A DNA stretch of 64,000 nt, taken from Martinezella miluonensis (GTDB lineage: Bacteria > Pseudomonadota > Alphaproteobacteria > Rhizobiales > Rhizobiaceae). Position 1 is the stretch's first letter. The number at the start of each line of letters is the position of its first letter. Positions 46,975-56,632 of the stretch are shown one piece after another. The translations under genes were made by a program, and so were the position numbers. Where the stretch lies: the NCBI RefSeq assembly GCF_900094545.1, contig NZ_FMAH01000016.1:1-64000 (forward strand). The letters run 5' to 3'. Below the pieces are notes generated by a model that was not told where the DNA came from, did no database searches, and was given only the letters and a program-made list of their open reading frames with translations.

Positions 46975-47511
46975 ATGCGTATCGACGCGATTTCCATTGG
47001 CAAGAACCCGCCCGAAGACGTCAACGTCATCGTTGAAGTGCCGGTCGGCGGTCATCCGATCAAGTACGAAATGGACAAGGAGGCCGGCACGCTGGTCGTT
47101 GACCGTTTCCTCTATACGCCGATGACCTACCCGGGCAATTACGGCTTCGTTCCTCACACCCTCTCCGAAGATGGCGACCCGATCGACGTGCTGATCGCCA
47201 GCACCCGTCCGCTGGTTCCCGGCTGCGTCATCAATGTTCGCCCGATCGGCGTGCTGAAGATGGAAGACAATTCCGGCAAGGACGAGAAGATCATCGCCGT
47301 TCCGTCGCCGAAGCTGACGCTGCGCTACGAGAAGGTCAAGGAATATACCGATCTTCCGGAAATCACGGTGAAGCAGATCGAGCACTTCTTCGAGCACTAC
47401 AAGGATCTGGAACCCGGCAAGTGGGTCAAGATCTTCGGCTGGGGCGGTTCCAAGGAAGCTGGCGAACTCATCATCGAAGCTATCGAGCGCGCCAAGAAGG
47501 CAAAGGCCTGA
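46975..47511 (+). CDS. ppa: Inorganic pyrophosphatase
   Basis: A 178-residue family-I inorganic pyrophosphatase. The metal-binding signature DGDPID sits at 66-71. Further active-site residues are in [18 protein letters not shown] and [10 protein letters not shown]. It hydrolyses pyrophosphate released by biosynthesis. The stop at 47511 abuts the convergent DUF167 gene, and its terminator is encoded inside that gene. Confidence 0.97.
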   Translation: MRIDAISIGKNPPEDVNVIVEVPVGGHPIKYEMDKEAGTLVVDRFLYTPMTYPGNYGFVPHTLSEDGDPIDVLIASTRPLVPGCVINVRPIGVLKMEDNSGKDEKIIAVPSPKLTLRYEKVKEYTDLPEITVKQIEHFFEHYKDLEPGKWVKIFGWGGSKEAGELIIEAIERAKKAKA

Positions 47512-47826
47512 TCAGCCCTTCGCGATAGCGTTTAATCTTTCTGCCAAATCCTCCGGGTCGCCATCGATCCGGAGGATTTTTTTACGAGCGGTATCGCCGC
47601 TGAGCAGCTCGAGCGAGGATTTGGGGATGCCGAGGCTCTTGGCAAGCAGCGCGATCAGCGCCTTGTTGGCCTTGCCCTTCTCCGGCGCGACCGAGACGCG
47701 CGCCTTCAGATAGCATTCGCCATCGCTGCCGGTCTCAACGCCATCAATCGCGTCGCGCCCGCCATTGGGCGTGAGACGCACGGATAGTCGCAGGTGATCC
47801 GAGGACGCCTGCCAGGGCCTGTTCAC
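47512..47826 (-). CDS. DUF167 (YggU) family protein
   Basis: A 104-residue protein of the YggU/DUF167 family with the [17 protein letters not shown] start and [20 protein letters not shown] core. GTG 47826 overlaps the YggT stop (GTGA), so I chose it. The gene contains the ppa terminator in antisense, and its 3' end abuts ppa. Function is unknown. Confidence 0.88.
   Translation of the reverse strand: MNRPWQASSDHLRLSVRLTPNGGRDAIDGVETGSDGECYLKARVSVAPEKGKANKALIALLAKSLGIPKSSLELLSGDTARKKILRIDGDPEDLAERLNAIAKG
47546..47583 (+). terminator. Intrinsic terminator of ppa, inside the DUF167 coding sequence
   Basis: A perfect 11-bp stem AAATCCTCCGG / CCGGAGGATTT with a 12-nt loop and seven Ts. It is read on the plus strand after ppa, but lies within the opposite-strand DUF167 gene. 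Confidence 0.85.
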
Positions 47827-48116
47827 CGCAGGAACAGCGGAACCAGCGAGTTCCACATCAGCGACCTAATGAAGAAGATGATGAGCAGCAGGATGACCGG
47901 CGAGATGTCGATGCCGCCGAGATCGGGCAGGATGCGGCGGATCGGGCGCAATGCCGGCTCGGTGACCGCATAAAGGAAGCTGCCGATGGAGCTGACGAAC
48001 TGATTGCTCGAATTGATGACGTTGAAAGCATAGAGCCAGGAAAAGATAGCGCTGCCGATCAGCACCCAGGTGTAAAGATTCAAAGCCAGATCAATGGTTT
48101 GAAATAAAGCGAGCAT
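47823..48116 (-). CDS. YggT family membrane protein
   Basis: A 97-residue YggT-family membrane protein with two hydrophobic stretches ([20 protein letters not shown] and [16 protein letters not shown]) and the conserved [18 protein letters not shown] segment. ATG 48116 is used. YggT is often linked with DUF167 genes, here by a 4-bp overlap. It may play a role in cell division or osmotic response, per literature on relatives. Confidence 0.9.
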   Translation of the reverse strand: MLALFQTIDLALNLYTWVLIGSAIFSWLYAFNVINSSNQFVSSIGSFLYAVTEPALRPIRRILPDLGGIDISPVILLLIIFFIRSLMWNSLVPLFLR

Positions 48117-48258
48117 GTCCGTCTCCATTTCGCGGTTGACAGACATGTAGACATTGACGACTAAACGGGCAAGTCCCATGCTCCGAAGCATGTTGAATCA
48201 TGTTTAAAAGGCCGGTGTCTGCATTTGCGCCGGCTGTCGCGCCGGAAAGTCTCGTCCC

Positions 48259-49515
48259 ATGTCGTTCGCTGCCAGCGGAGACCGGTTTGCCGCCTTCAGG
48301 CACATTGCCTATACCTATTTCTTCTTCGCTCGGTTTTTGACAGCTTTTGCCACCCAGATCGTCAGCGTCTCGGTCGGCTGGCAGATGTATGACCACACCG
48401 GAAATCCCGCCTATCTTGGCTTGATCGGCCTTGTGCAGTTCCTCCCCTCCCTGTTGCTGATCCTGGTCACCGGTACGGTGGCCGACCGCTATAACAGGCG
48501 CAGGGTTGCGGCGATCTGCATCTTCGTCGGCATGCTGTGCACGGCGGCACTTCTCTTCCTCACCGTCAGCGGCACATTTGCGCCCCTGCCGGTTTTCATG
48601 ATCCTCGCCGTTTTCGGCGTCGAGCGTGCCTTCATGACACCGTCGATGCAGTCGCTGGCGCCCAACCTCATTCCGCCGCAGGATCTGTCCAATGCGGTGA
48701 CGTGGAACTCGATGTCCTGGGATGCCGCCGCCGTTCTCGGCCCTGTCGCCGGTGGTTTGCTCTATGGCGTCAGTGCCAGCGCATCCTACACGGTGGCCGT
48801 GATGTTCCTGGCCGCCGGCTCTATCCTGACTTTCCTGATCCCGAAGCCGCATCAGCGTGCCGCGCAGCAATCGAAAAGCATGAACGAGATCCTCGCAGGC
48901 TTCCGCTTCATCTGGTCGGAGAAAGTGGTGCTTGGCGCTGTTTCGCTCGATCTCTTCGCCGTGCTGCTCGGTGGTGCGGTGGCGCTGATGCCGGTCTATG
49001 CGCGCGATGTCCTGACGCTTGGGCCTTGGGGGCTCGGCCTCCTGCGCGCTGCCCCCAGCTTCGGCGCGATCGCCATGGGCCTGTTTCTGGCGACCTATCC
49101 CATCCGGCACCGTGCCGGCCTCTATATGTTCGTCGGTGTCGCCCTGTTCGGTGTGGGCACGCTGGTCTTCGGCATCTCGCATACGCCGTGGCTGTCGATA
49201 GCAGCTCTTGCAGTCATGGGGGCATCCGACCTGATCTCGGTCTATGTCCGCGAAACCCTAATCACGCTCTGGACGCCGGATCACGTCCGCGGCCGCGTCA
49301 ATGCCGTCAACATGGTCTTCGTCGGGGCGTCGAATGAGCTTGGCGAGTTTCGAGCCGGCATCATGGCGCATTATTTCGGCGCGATCCCCGCCGTCGTCAT
49401 CGGAGGTCTCGGCACGCTGACGGTCGCTATTCTCTGGGCGGCCGGGTTCCCGCAGCTTCGCCAGATCGACAGCTTGAACGCGCCGGATCGCAAGGGCGAG
49501 CCGCAACCGGCTTGA
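48259..49515 (+). CDS. MFS transporter (EntS-like)
   Basis: A 418-residue major facilitator with about 12 spans. The motif GTVADRYNRRRVAAI follows the second span (loop 2-3). The N-terminal YTYFFFARFLTAFATQIVSV is as in the MFS_3/EntS branch (enterobactin exporter-like). Substrate unknown. Divergent from yggT. Confidence 0.9.
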   Translation: MSFAASGDRFAAFRHIAYTYFFFARFLTAFATQIVSVSVGWQMYDHTGNPAYLGLIGLVQFLPSLLLILVTGTVADRYNRRRVAAICIFVGMLCTAALLFLTVSGTFAPLPVFMILAVFGVERAFMTPSMQSLAPNLIPPQDLSNAVTWNSMSWDAAAVLGPVAGGLLYGVSASASYTVAVMFLAAGSILTFLIPKPHQRAAQQSKSMNEILAGFRFIWSEKVVLGAVSLDLFAVLLGGAVALMPVYARDVLTLGPWGLGLLRAAPSFGAIAMGLFLATYPIRHRAGLYMFVGVALFGVGTLVFGISHTPWLSIAALAVMGASDLISVYVRETLITLWTPDHVRGRVNAVNMVFVGASNELGEFRAGIMAHYFGAIPAVVIGGLGTLTVAILWAAGFPQLRQIDSLNAPDRKGEPQPA

Positions 49516-49557
49516 GGCTGCCGGAAGCGGCCCTTTCGATTTAAGGTTTTCGTCGCC

Positions 49558-50286
49558 TCAGGCAGCCATCGCCTGCTTGCCCTCGAAGACGAGATCGAGG
49601 AATTCCGACAGCCAGGCCCTGAGCGCGGCGTCGAAGATCATCCGACCTTCCAGATGCTCGCGGCCCTGCTGGGCGTTCGGCATGCAGAAGCGATGTTCGC
49701 CATGCACGACCCAGCGCTGCATCATGGCGCGCGTGAGTTCGGCGTGAAACTGCAGGCCCCAGGCGTTGGCACCATAGCGATAGGCCTGGTTCGGGTAGGT
49801 CTCGGCCGTGGCAAGCAGATCTGCGCCGTGCGGCAGCTCGAAGCCCTCGCGATGGAAATGATAGACCATCTGCGGCCAGCGCATCAGCAGCCGGCCCTTT
49901 TCCGTCGGCTGAAGCGCATACCAGCCGATCTCGGTCTTGCCGTCATCGCGCGCCTTCACCTTGGCGCCGAGATGGCGGGCGAGCAACTGCGCCCCGAGGC
50001 AGATGCCGAGATAGGGCCGGTTCTCCTTGAGGGGAACCTTCAGCCAGTCGGTCTCCCTCTTGATGAACTCCTCCGGGTCGTTGGCGCTCATCGGGCCACC
50101 GAAGATGACGGCGCCGGCATGAGCCGAAAGCGTCGAAGGCAGGTGATCGCCGAGAACCGGGCGGCGGATATCGAGATCGTAGCCCTTCTCCAGCAGCATT
50201 TGGCCCACACGGCCGGGGCTGGAGCGCTCCTGGTGCAGGACGATCAATATCGGTCGGCCGGCGCTCCTCGGTGCTTCAATCATCAT
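49558..50286 (-). CDS. Class I glutamine amidotransferase-like protein
   Basis: A 242-residue standalone type-1 GATase domain. The nucleophile is C96 in LGICLGAQLLARHLG, and the catalytic His in LQFHAE, followed by a Glu-type segment. It resembles GuaA-like solitary amidotransferases, which often act as gamma-glutamyl hydrolases. It overlaps terB by 11 bp at its start and is last in the hem-linked cluster. Confidence 0.92.
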   Translation of the reverse strand: MMIEAPRSAGRPILIVLHQERSSPGRVGQMLLEKGYDLDIRRPVLGDHLPSTLSAHAGAVIFGGPMSANDPEEFIKRETDWLKVPLKENRPYLGICLGAQLLARHLGAKVKARDDGKTEIGWYALQPTEKGRLLMRWPQMVYHFHREGFELPHGADLLATAETYPNQAYRYGANAWGLQFHAELTRAMMQRWVVHGEHRFCMPNAQQGREHLEGRMIFDAALRAWLSEFLDLVFEGKQAMAA

Positions 50287-50761
50287 TGCCTGTCTCCACC
50301 CTGGAACCGGGCACGCGTGCGGCTGCTTCCTGGCGCTTCATGATGCGCTCGCGATCGGAAATGCCCATGAGGTCGGCAATGCGCCAGATCGCATGGTCTT
50401 CCATCTCGCTACGCTCGCCGTCGGCATAGACGATATCCCAGAGTATGCCGAGCAGCTCGAGCCGCTGAGCACTGTCGAGATGGCGCTTCAGATCCGATGT
50501 GAAACGATAGTAATCGACGGCTTCGCTTTCGGCTTCTTGGCCGGCGGCGATCAGTGCATCGAGCTGGCGGCCTTCGAGGCCATATTGGCTCTTCAGCAGC
50601 TTGCGCAGCCTCTTCTTCTCGCTGTTCTCGATCTTGCCGTCCGCCTCCATGACCTGGATACAGAGCGCTGCCACTGCGACGCGCGGGTCGTCGGGTGCAA
50701 AGCCGGATTTGGGGTGGTCCTGGGTCAGGTTATGAAGGAATTCCTGAAAGCGTTCGAACAT
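50276..50761 (-). CDS. TerB-family protein
   Basis: A 161-residue helical protein of the TerB / DjlA-N-terminal domain type. It has the paired acidic patterns VMEADGKIENSEKKRLRKLL and VYADGERSEMEDHAIWRIA, which are metal-binding in TerB. Relatives are linked to tellurite resistance and stress, but the role here is unknown. Cotranscribed with hemY (50-bp gap) and with the amidotransferase gene (11-bp overlap). Confidence 0.9.
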   Translation of the reverse strand: MFERFQEFLHNLTQDHPKSGFAPDDPRVAVAALCIQVMEADGKIENSEKKRLRKLLKSQYGLEGRQLDALIAAGQEAESEAVDYYRFTSDLKRHLDSAQRLELLGILWDIVYADGERSEMEDHAIWRIADLMGISDRERIMKRQEAAARVPGSRVETGNDD

Positions 50762-50811
50762 CCGTATCCATTCTCAAAGCAAGCCGAGTAGGGTTCTTGG
50801 GGTACCGCACT

Positions 50812-52413
50812 CTAGAACAACTTGAGCCGCGTCTTGGGTTCCGGTTCAAGTTTTCGATCTTTCACGCCCGGGTCGTCGGGAGCACCGCCGAAAAAGGGCC
50901 GTGGTTCCGGCTCCCTTTGTATCTGCTGCCGCGACGCAGCGGACGCGCTCGGCGCGGACTTCGCCGCCGTCGGTTCCAATTCCATGACATAGGTATTAGT
51001 TGCTGGCGATGCAACTTTCGGTGAAGCCGCCGTCTCGGCCACGGTTGCGGTCTCGCGTACCGGCGGCAGCGATTTCAGCGCCGCATCGACGGATACGGCC
51101 GAACCTTCTTCCACCGGGCCCTCGATCTGGTCGAAAGGCGCCTTCCATTCGAAGGCGTCGAGGCGGCCCGTGACCGGCGACAGCGGCAGCCATTTTTCGG
51201 AGACGAAGCCATCGGCGACCCAGGCCGGATCGCGCGGAGCTCGCAGCGCCTGCGCCATCCAGTGGCGCATACGCCCCTGATCGCCGGTTTCGGCCTCTTC
51301 GATATCGGCCAGAAGCAGGAAGGCGCCCTCGCGGGCATCGATCCTGGCTGCTGCTTCGGCCTTGGCGCGGGCCTTGCTGAAGTCGCGAGCATCCAGCGCC
51401 GCCTTTCCGGTCAGCAGCAGCGCCTCGACATTGTTCGGGCGGATGGCTTCCAGCCGCTCGGCACGCTTCAGGCGGTCGGTGACGGAATCGCCGCTGCGGG
51501 CACGCACATAGGCCTTGCCGATCTCGGGATTTGGATCCGCCTTCCAGACCTGTTCGAGCATGGACGCCGCCTTGCGCACCTTGTCCTCGCGAAACAAGGC
51601 CCTGGCCGCGATCAGCGCCGCAGGCACGAAATCGGTCACAAGCTTCAGTGCAGCCAGCGCATCGTCGCGCGCGCCGGCCGGATCGCTCTCCAGTCTGTCG
51701 TTGGCGCGTGCCGTCAAAAGCACGGCGCGTTGGCGATTGGCCGTGGTCTTGTCGACGACGTGGGCAACCTTCTGCTGGTCGAGAAGCTTGATGGCATCAT
51801 CCCAGCGACCGGACTGGCTGCGATATTCCAGCGTCGCTTGTGCCGCCCAGGGCAGGTAGGGGGCCTGGTCGGCCGCCTTCTCGGCATATTGCCGCGCGGC
51901 TTCATGCGCGCCGAGACGCCTGGCTTCGAGGTAGAGGCCGCGCAGACCGAGCTCGCGCGTTTCGGGATCGTTCGCCATCAGCTCGAACTTCTGACGAGCC
52001 TCGTCATGTTTGCCTTCGATCAATGCCGCCTGGGCCTCAAGCAGATTGATGAGCGGCTCCTGATCGGCGCGGATCAGGCCGCGCGTGCGCGCCGCCATTT
52101 TTCGGGCGAGCAGGGCATTGCCGGCGCCGGCGGCAATTAGCCCCGTGGACAGCGCCTGGTAGCCGCGATCGCGCGTGCGGGCGCGGAAATAGCGGGTGAC
52201 GGAATGTGGCGAAGTCCAGATCAGCCGCACGAACCACCAGAGGATCATGACGGCCGCGACCAATGCGATCAAGATCGCTGCGGCAACGATCAATCTGGTC
52301 CGGTAAAGCTGGCCTTCCCAAACCAGCGAGAGGTCGCCGGGCCGATCCGCCAGCCAGGAAAAACCATAGCCGAGAGCGAGGACGAGAATGGCGAAGATAA
52401 GCAGTCTGATCAT
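50812..52413 (-). CDS. hemY: HemY N-terminal domain / TPR protein
   Basis: A 533-residue inner-membrane protein with two N-terminal spans (IRLLIFAILVLALGYGFSWL, VAAAILIALVAAVMILWWFV) and a TPR-like helical repeat region (about 60-420). The C-terminus is Pro/Glu-rich. Proteobacterial HemY (unrelated to B. subtilis HemY) is encoded with hemCD and is thought to scaffold haem or tetrapyrrole enzymes. 15 bp after the mitofilin gene. Confidence 0.9.
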   Translation of the reverse strand: MIRLLIFAILVLALGYGFSWLADRPGDLSLVWEGQLYRTRLIVAAAILIALVAAVMILWWFVRLIWTSPHSVTRYFRARTRDRGYQALSTGLIAAGAGNALLARKMAARTRGLIRADQEPLINLLEAQAALIEGKHDEARQKFELMANDPETRELGLRGLYLEARRLGAHEAARQYAEKAADQAPYLPWAAQATLEYRSQSGRWDDAIKLLDQQKVAHVVDKTTANRQRAVLLTARANDRLESDPAGARDDALAALKLVTDFVPAALIAARALFREDKVRKAASMLEQVWKADPNPEIGKAYVRARSGDSVTDRLKRAERLEAIRPNNVEALLLTGKAALDARDFSKARAKAEAAARIDAREGAFLLLADIEEAETGDQGRMRHWMAQALRAPRDPAWVADGFVSEKWLPLSPVTGRLDAFEWKAPFDQIEGPVEEGSAVSVDAALKSLPPVRETATVAETAASPKVASPATNTYVMELEPTAAKSAPSASAASRQQIQREPEPRPFFGGAPDDPGVKDRKLEPEPKTRLKLF

Positions 52414-52428
52414 TGCTGCGCTCCGTCC

Positions 52429-53706
52429 CTAGTTCTGCTTTCCGGTATTGGCGATTGCCTTCGACAGCGCATCGCTTACCAGATCCTCAACTCGGATGCG
52501 GGCTTCCAGCGACTGCTTGAAGGCGGCGGAGGCCGACTTGGCGGCATCGGGCAGGCTGTTCCACTCGTTGACCGCGCCCGGCAGATCGCCATTCTTCACC
52601 TTGTCTTCGAAACGCGCGGCGATCGCATCGACGCTGTCGCCCGGGAAGTTGCCGACAGGGCGCACCTGCACCAGGGACTTGGCGCTCGACATCAGCCGAT
52701 CGCTCCAGCTCTGGTTCGGATTGTCGTTCTGCGCGGTGGCGACGATGGCGGTCGCGACATCGGTGACCTGGCGGATCAAATCGGCGCGCGAGGGAACGCC
52801 GGTCTGGGCGAAATTCTTGAGATCGGCGACGGCAGGGTCGTCAGACGCGACATTGGCGAAGGTATCGAGTTCTGGCCGGAAGGGGCCGCCGCGATCGATC
52901 GCAGCCTTCAGGGCGGCCGCCGCGATAGCGCGGGCAACGGCGCTTTCCTGGCTTGGCCCGCTCAGCTTCTTTTCGGCGTTGTCGAGACGCTTGCTGACTT
53001 CGGCATCGGAGGTGGCCTGGCTCTGGGTGGCCTTGCTGAGATCGGCTTTCAGCTGCTCAACTTCGCCGCTCAGCGAAGCGATCTTCTGATCGGAAGCCGG
53101 ATTTGCGGCTCCGCTTGATCCGCCTGCCGAAGAGGCGCCGGCAGCACGCGTCTCGAGCGCCGATACGCGGGCGACAAGCGCCTCGTCCGGCTTTGCTGCA
53201 GGTGCTGCGGCGAGATTGGCGATGCTGTGTTTGAGACCGTCGATTTCTGCATTCAATGCCGTGATATCGGCAGATGCGTCCTTGCCGGCGCGGCCGCCGG
53301 GCAGGAAACCGGCATATTGCAGGGCTCCGGCGCCGACGAGTGCGATCAGGCCGCCGACGATACCGGCGGCGATCAGGCCGGAGGTTGAACCTTCACGCCG
53401 TAGCTGCTGCTGTGGCCGCTCGGCAACGGAAGGCGCAGGCTCCGCCTGCTTTGCTTGCTGTGCCGTCGTTTGCTGTTCTTCCGGGGCGGAGGCGAAGATC
53501 GACCCCCGAGCTTCCTCGCGAAGCGGCTCCTTGTCCGTTTCGAGCGGCATTTCCACTTCATTGGCGGAGGATGAGCCGAATTCGCCGTGGCTGCGCTCCG
53601 TGATATCCTCGGAGGCTGCGCTCTGCGCAGTTTTTTCGGCTTCCAGATCGATCGTGACCGGCTCGTTGTTGGGCTTCGAATGGTTAGGCGGTTTTCCCGG
53701 TACCAT
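52429..53706 (-). CDS. Mitofilin (Mic60)-like inner-membrane protein
   Basis: A 425-residue protein with a polar Glu/Gln-rich N-terminus, one span (about 113-132, GLIAAGIVGGLIALVGAGAL), a coiled-coil (DQKIASLSGEVEQLKADLSK) and a C-terminal mitofilin-like domain. Alphaproteobacterial Mic60 homologues lie next to hemD/hemY and organise intracytoplasmic or cristae-like membranes. The position between hemD and hemY supports this assignment. It is likely cotranscribed. Confidence 0.85.
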   Translation of the reverse strand: MVPGKPPNHSKPNNEPVTIDLEAEKTAQSAASEDITERSHGEFGSSSANEVEMPLETDKEPLREEARGSIFASAPEEQQTTAQQAKQAEPAPSVAERPQQQLRREGSTSGLIAAGIVGGLIALVGAGALQYAGFLPGGRAGKDASADITALNAEIDGLKHSIANLAAAPAAKPDEALVARVSALETRAAGASSAGGSSGAANPASDQKIASLSGEVEQLKADLSKATQSQATSDAEVSKRLDNAEKKLSGPSQESAVARAIAAAALKAAIDRGGPFRPELDTFANVASDDPAVADLKNFAQTGVPSRADLIRQVTDVATAIVATAQNDNPNQSWSDRLMSSAKSLVQVRPVGNFPGDSVDAIAARFEDKVKNGDLPGAVNEWNSLPDAAKSASAAFKQSLEARIRVEDLVSDALSKAIANTGKQN

Positions 53707-53785
53707 GAGGTCCTCTTTTCATGCGCTGCAACGAAGTTAGACAGACAACGCGATTATGGAAAGAGCTTAGATCAAAATTGCGGCC

Positions 53786-54514
53786 TTACCCTGCGACAAG
53801 CAGCGCCAGAAGTCGGTCTTCATCCGGCGTGTCGGCGATGGCGATGTGTGGACGCATGCCGGCCGGAACCGCTTCGGCAATGGCTTCGCTCAGGCAGAGG
53901 AAACGTGTCCCCGCGAAGATCGCTGGGTTTTCCTGCACGAAGGGCAAGCTGAAAAAGCGCTGCGCCGTCTGCTGGGAATAAAACAATACCGCGTCTGCCT
54001 GCGGGTCGACGAAAAGTCGGCGAAGGGCACCATCCTCGGGGATGACATCGCGCATCCTATAGCATTCCACCGTGCGGAAAGGTCGCTTCAGCTTAGTCAA
54101 TCCGGCTTCGAAACCGGCAGCGCGGGGGTGGCCCGCGAGATAGAGGAGGGGGCTTTCGGCAGGGTTGGCCGCATGACCGGAAATCAGAGCCGCCAGCTCG
54201 GTGCCGCCGCCTTCCGATGCGGCAATATCGATGAAGCCGAGGGCGGCTGCCTCCTTGGCCGTTACCTTGCCGACGGCAAAGACCGGGCGGCCGAGGTGCT
54301 GTGCGACATCGGCCCCCAACGCGGCCAGAACCCGAACCGCTTCGGCGCTGGTGACGGCGATGGCGCCCCGGGTTTCCAGGAGTGCGCGTCTCGCATCGTC
54401 GACATGATGGATCGGCTCTGCCAATGGCAGCAACAATGCTTCGTGGCCCATCCGCGCCAGTCGTCCGATGGTGCGTTCACCCGAAAGTAGCGGGCGGGTG
54501 ACGACGACGCGCAT
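53786..54514 (-). CDS. hemD: Uroporphyrinogen-III synthase
   Basis: A 242-residue HemD that cyclises hydroxymethylbilane to uroporphyrinogen III. It has two similar domains (RVVVTRPLLSGERTIGRLAR start and KRPFRTVECYRMRDVIPEDG). The family is weakly conserved; the call rests on VLFYSQQTAQRFFSL, the start motif and position 6 bp after hemC. Confidence 0.92.
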   Translation of the reverse strand: MRVVVTRPLLSGERTIGRLARMGHEALLLPLAEPIHHVDDARRALLETRGAIAVTSAEAVRVLAALGADVAQHLGRPVFAVGKVTAKEAAALGFIDIAASEGGGTELAALISGHAANPAESPLLYLAGHPRAAGFEAGLTKLKRPFRTVECYRMRDVIPEDGALRRLFVDPQADAVLFYSQQTAQRFFSLPFVQENPAIFAGTRFLCLSEAIAEAVPAGMRPHIAIADTPDEDRLLALLVAG

Positions 54515-54520
54515 TGGATG

Positions 54521-55450
54521 TCAGACCCAGTCTTCGAAGAAGGTGCTGCCCGCTTCGGTACGAATCGCCTGGCCGGCATTGACGCCGAGCGCCTCGGCAT
54601 CGCGGCGATGGCCCTCGATAGTGGTGGTGTGCACCTGCTTGCCATCCGGCGTCAGGATCATGCCAAAGAACCGCAGATGATCCCCCTCGCAGATCGCGTA
54701 GCCGGCAATCGGCGTGCGACAGGAACCGTCGAGTGCCGCCAGGAAGGCGCGCTCGCAGGATACAGCATCGAAGGTCTGTGCATCATTGATGGCGACCAGC
54801 AGGTCGCTCGTCCTCTTGTCGTCGATGCGGCTTTCGATGGTGATCGCGCCTTGTGCCGGCGCCGGCGGGAATTCGTCTGGATCGAGGATTTCGGTGATGA
54901 CCTCGACATTGCCGAGCCGCTTCAGGCCGGCAACGGCGAGCAGCGTCGCATCCGCCTGTCCCTCTTCCAGCTTGCGAAGGCGGGTCTGGACCGAGCCGCG
55001 GAAGGTGATGACGTTGATATCCGGGCGCAGGCGGCGGACCAGCGCCTGGCGGCGCAGCGAGGCCGAGCCGACGGTTGCGCCGTGCGGCAGGTCGATCAAT
55101 TTCGGTGCTGTGCGGCCAATGACGGAATCGCGAATGTCTTCGCGGGGTAGGTAGGCGTTAAGCGCCAGCCCGTCGGGCAGCTTCGTCGCCATGTCCTTGG
55201 CCGAGTGCACGGCAAAGTCGAGTTCGCCGGAGGTCAGCTTTTCTTCGAGCTCCTCCGTGAACAGGCCCTTGCCACCGATTGCCGCCAGCGACCGGTCGGT
55301 GATGCGGTCGCCCTTGGTGGTGAGAACGACGATTTCGAACATCTCCTCCGGAAGGCCATGCGCTGCCATCAGGCGGTCACGCGCCTCGTGCGCCTGGGCG
55401 AGCGCCAGCGGGCTGCCCCGCGTGCCGATCCGGAAAGGTTTTGTTTGCAT
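54521..55450 (-). CDS. hemC: Hydroxymethylbilane synthase (porphobilinogen deaminase)
   Basis: HemC polymerises four porphobilinogens. The dipyrromethane cofactor attaches to C244 in [13 protein letters not shown]. The start [19 protein letters not shown] and [17 protein letters not shown] are conserved. 309 residues from ATG 55450; an upstream ATG at 55489 would extend it by 13 residues. It is divergent from tsaD and leads the hemC-hemD-mic60-hemY unit. Confidence 0.96.
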   Translation of the reverse strand: MQTKPFRIGTRGSPLALAQAHEARDRLMAAHGLPEEMFEIVVLTTKGDRITDRSLAAIGGKGLFTEELEEKLTSGELDFAVHSAKDMATKLPDGLALNAYLPREDIRDSVIGRTAPKLIDLPHGATVGSASLRRQALVRRLRPDINVITFRGSVQTRLRKLEEGQADATLLAVAGLKRLGNVEVITEILDPDEFPPAPAQGAITIESRIDDKRTSDLLVAINDAQTFDAVSCERAFLAALDGSCRTPIAGYAICEGDHLRFFGMILTPDGKQVHTTTIEGHRRDAEALGVNAGQAIRTEAGSTFFEDWV

Positions 55451-55534
55451 CCGCTTTGATCCGTTGTTACCGACAGTTCCCGTAACCATATTTCCGCTTT
55501 ATCGCAATCGACCTGTAGGCAACGAACTTTCTCC

Positions 55535-56632
55535 ATGGCGTCCATTCTTCGTATTCTCGGCATCGAAACAAGCTGTGACGAAACCGCTGCAGCCATTGTC
55601 GAACGCCGGGATGACGGCACGCCCACGGTTTGTTCCGATGTCGTCCTCAGCCAGCTGGACGAACATAGCGCCTATGGCGGCGTCGTGCCGGAAATCGCTG
55701 CGCGGGCGCATGTCGAGGCGCTGGATACGCTGATCGACGAAGCATTGAAACGCGCCAATGTGTCGCTCTCGGACGTCGATGCCATTGCCGCCACCTCCGG
55801 TCCCGGTCTCATCGGTGGGCTGCTCGTCGGCTTGATGACCGGCAAGGCGATCTCGCGTGCGACAGGCAAACCATTATACGCCATCAACCATCTGGAAGGC
55901 CATGCCTTGACGGCGCGGCTGACGGACGGGCTAGCCTTTCCCTATCTCATGCTGCTCGTTTCCGGCGGCCATACCCAGCTTATCCTCGTGCGCGGCGTCG
56001 GCCAATATGAGCGTTGGGGCACGACCATCGACGACGCCCTTGGTGAAGCCTTCGACAAGACGGCCAAGCTTCTGGGATTGCCCTATCCTGGTGGCCCGGC
56101 GGTCGAGGCAGCCGCCAAGAACGGCAATCCGGACCGCTTCGATCTGCCGCGACCGCTGGTCGGCGAAACGCGCCTCGATTTTTCCTTTTCCGGCCTGAAG
56201 ACGGCCGTGCGACAGGCGGCTACGGCAATCGCGCCGGTGACGGAGCAGGACATCGCCGATATCTGCGCCTCCTTCCAGAAGGCGATCTCGCGCACGTTGA
56301 AGGACCGGATCGGCCGCGGCTTGCAGCGCTTCAAGACGGAGTTTCCCAAGACGGCGGAAAAGCCGTCGCTTGTCGTGGCCGGCGGCGTTGCCGCCAATCT
56401 CGAACTGCGCCGCACGCTGCAGGAGCTTTGCGATGCTAATGGCTTTCGTTTCATCGCGCCGCCATTGAGATTGTGTACTGACAATGCCGTCATGATCGCC
56501 TGGGCGGGGCTCGAGCGCATGGCGACGGGTGTTGCTCCTGACGATCTCGATGTGCAGCCGCGCTCGCGCTGGCCGCTGGATCAGAAGGCTGAAACCCTAC
56601 TGGGCCACGGCAAACGAGGAGCGAAGGCATGA
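55535..56632 (+). CDS. tsaD: tRNA N6-adenosine threonylcarbamoyltransferase TsaD
   Basis: TsaD transfers threonylcarbamoyl to A37 of tRNAs reading ANN codons (t6A). The ASKHA-type start [17 protein letters not shown], the metal-binding [12 protein letters not shown] with H119 and H123, and [16 protein letters not shown] are present. 365 residues is normal. Overlaps gpsA by 4 bp (ATGA). Confidence 0.97.
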   Translation: MASILRILGIETSCDETAAAIVERRDDGTPTVCSDVVLSQLDEHSAYGGVVPEIAARAHVEALDTLIDEALKRANVSLSDVDAIAATSGPGLIGGLLVGLMTGKAISRATGKPLYAINHLEGHALTARLTDGLAFPYLMLLVSGGHTQLILVRGVGQYERWGTTIDDALGEAFDKTAKLLGLPYPGGPAVEAAAKNGNPDRFDLPRPLVGETRLDFSFSGLKTAVRQAATAIAPVTEQDIADICASFQKAISRTLKDRIGRGLQRFKTEFPKTAEKPSLVVAGGVAANLELRRTLQELCDANGFRFIAPPLRLCTDNAVMIAWAGLERMATGVAPDDLDVQPRSRWPLDQKAETLLGHGKRGAKA

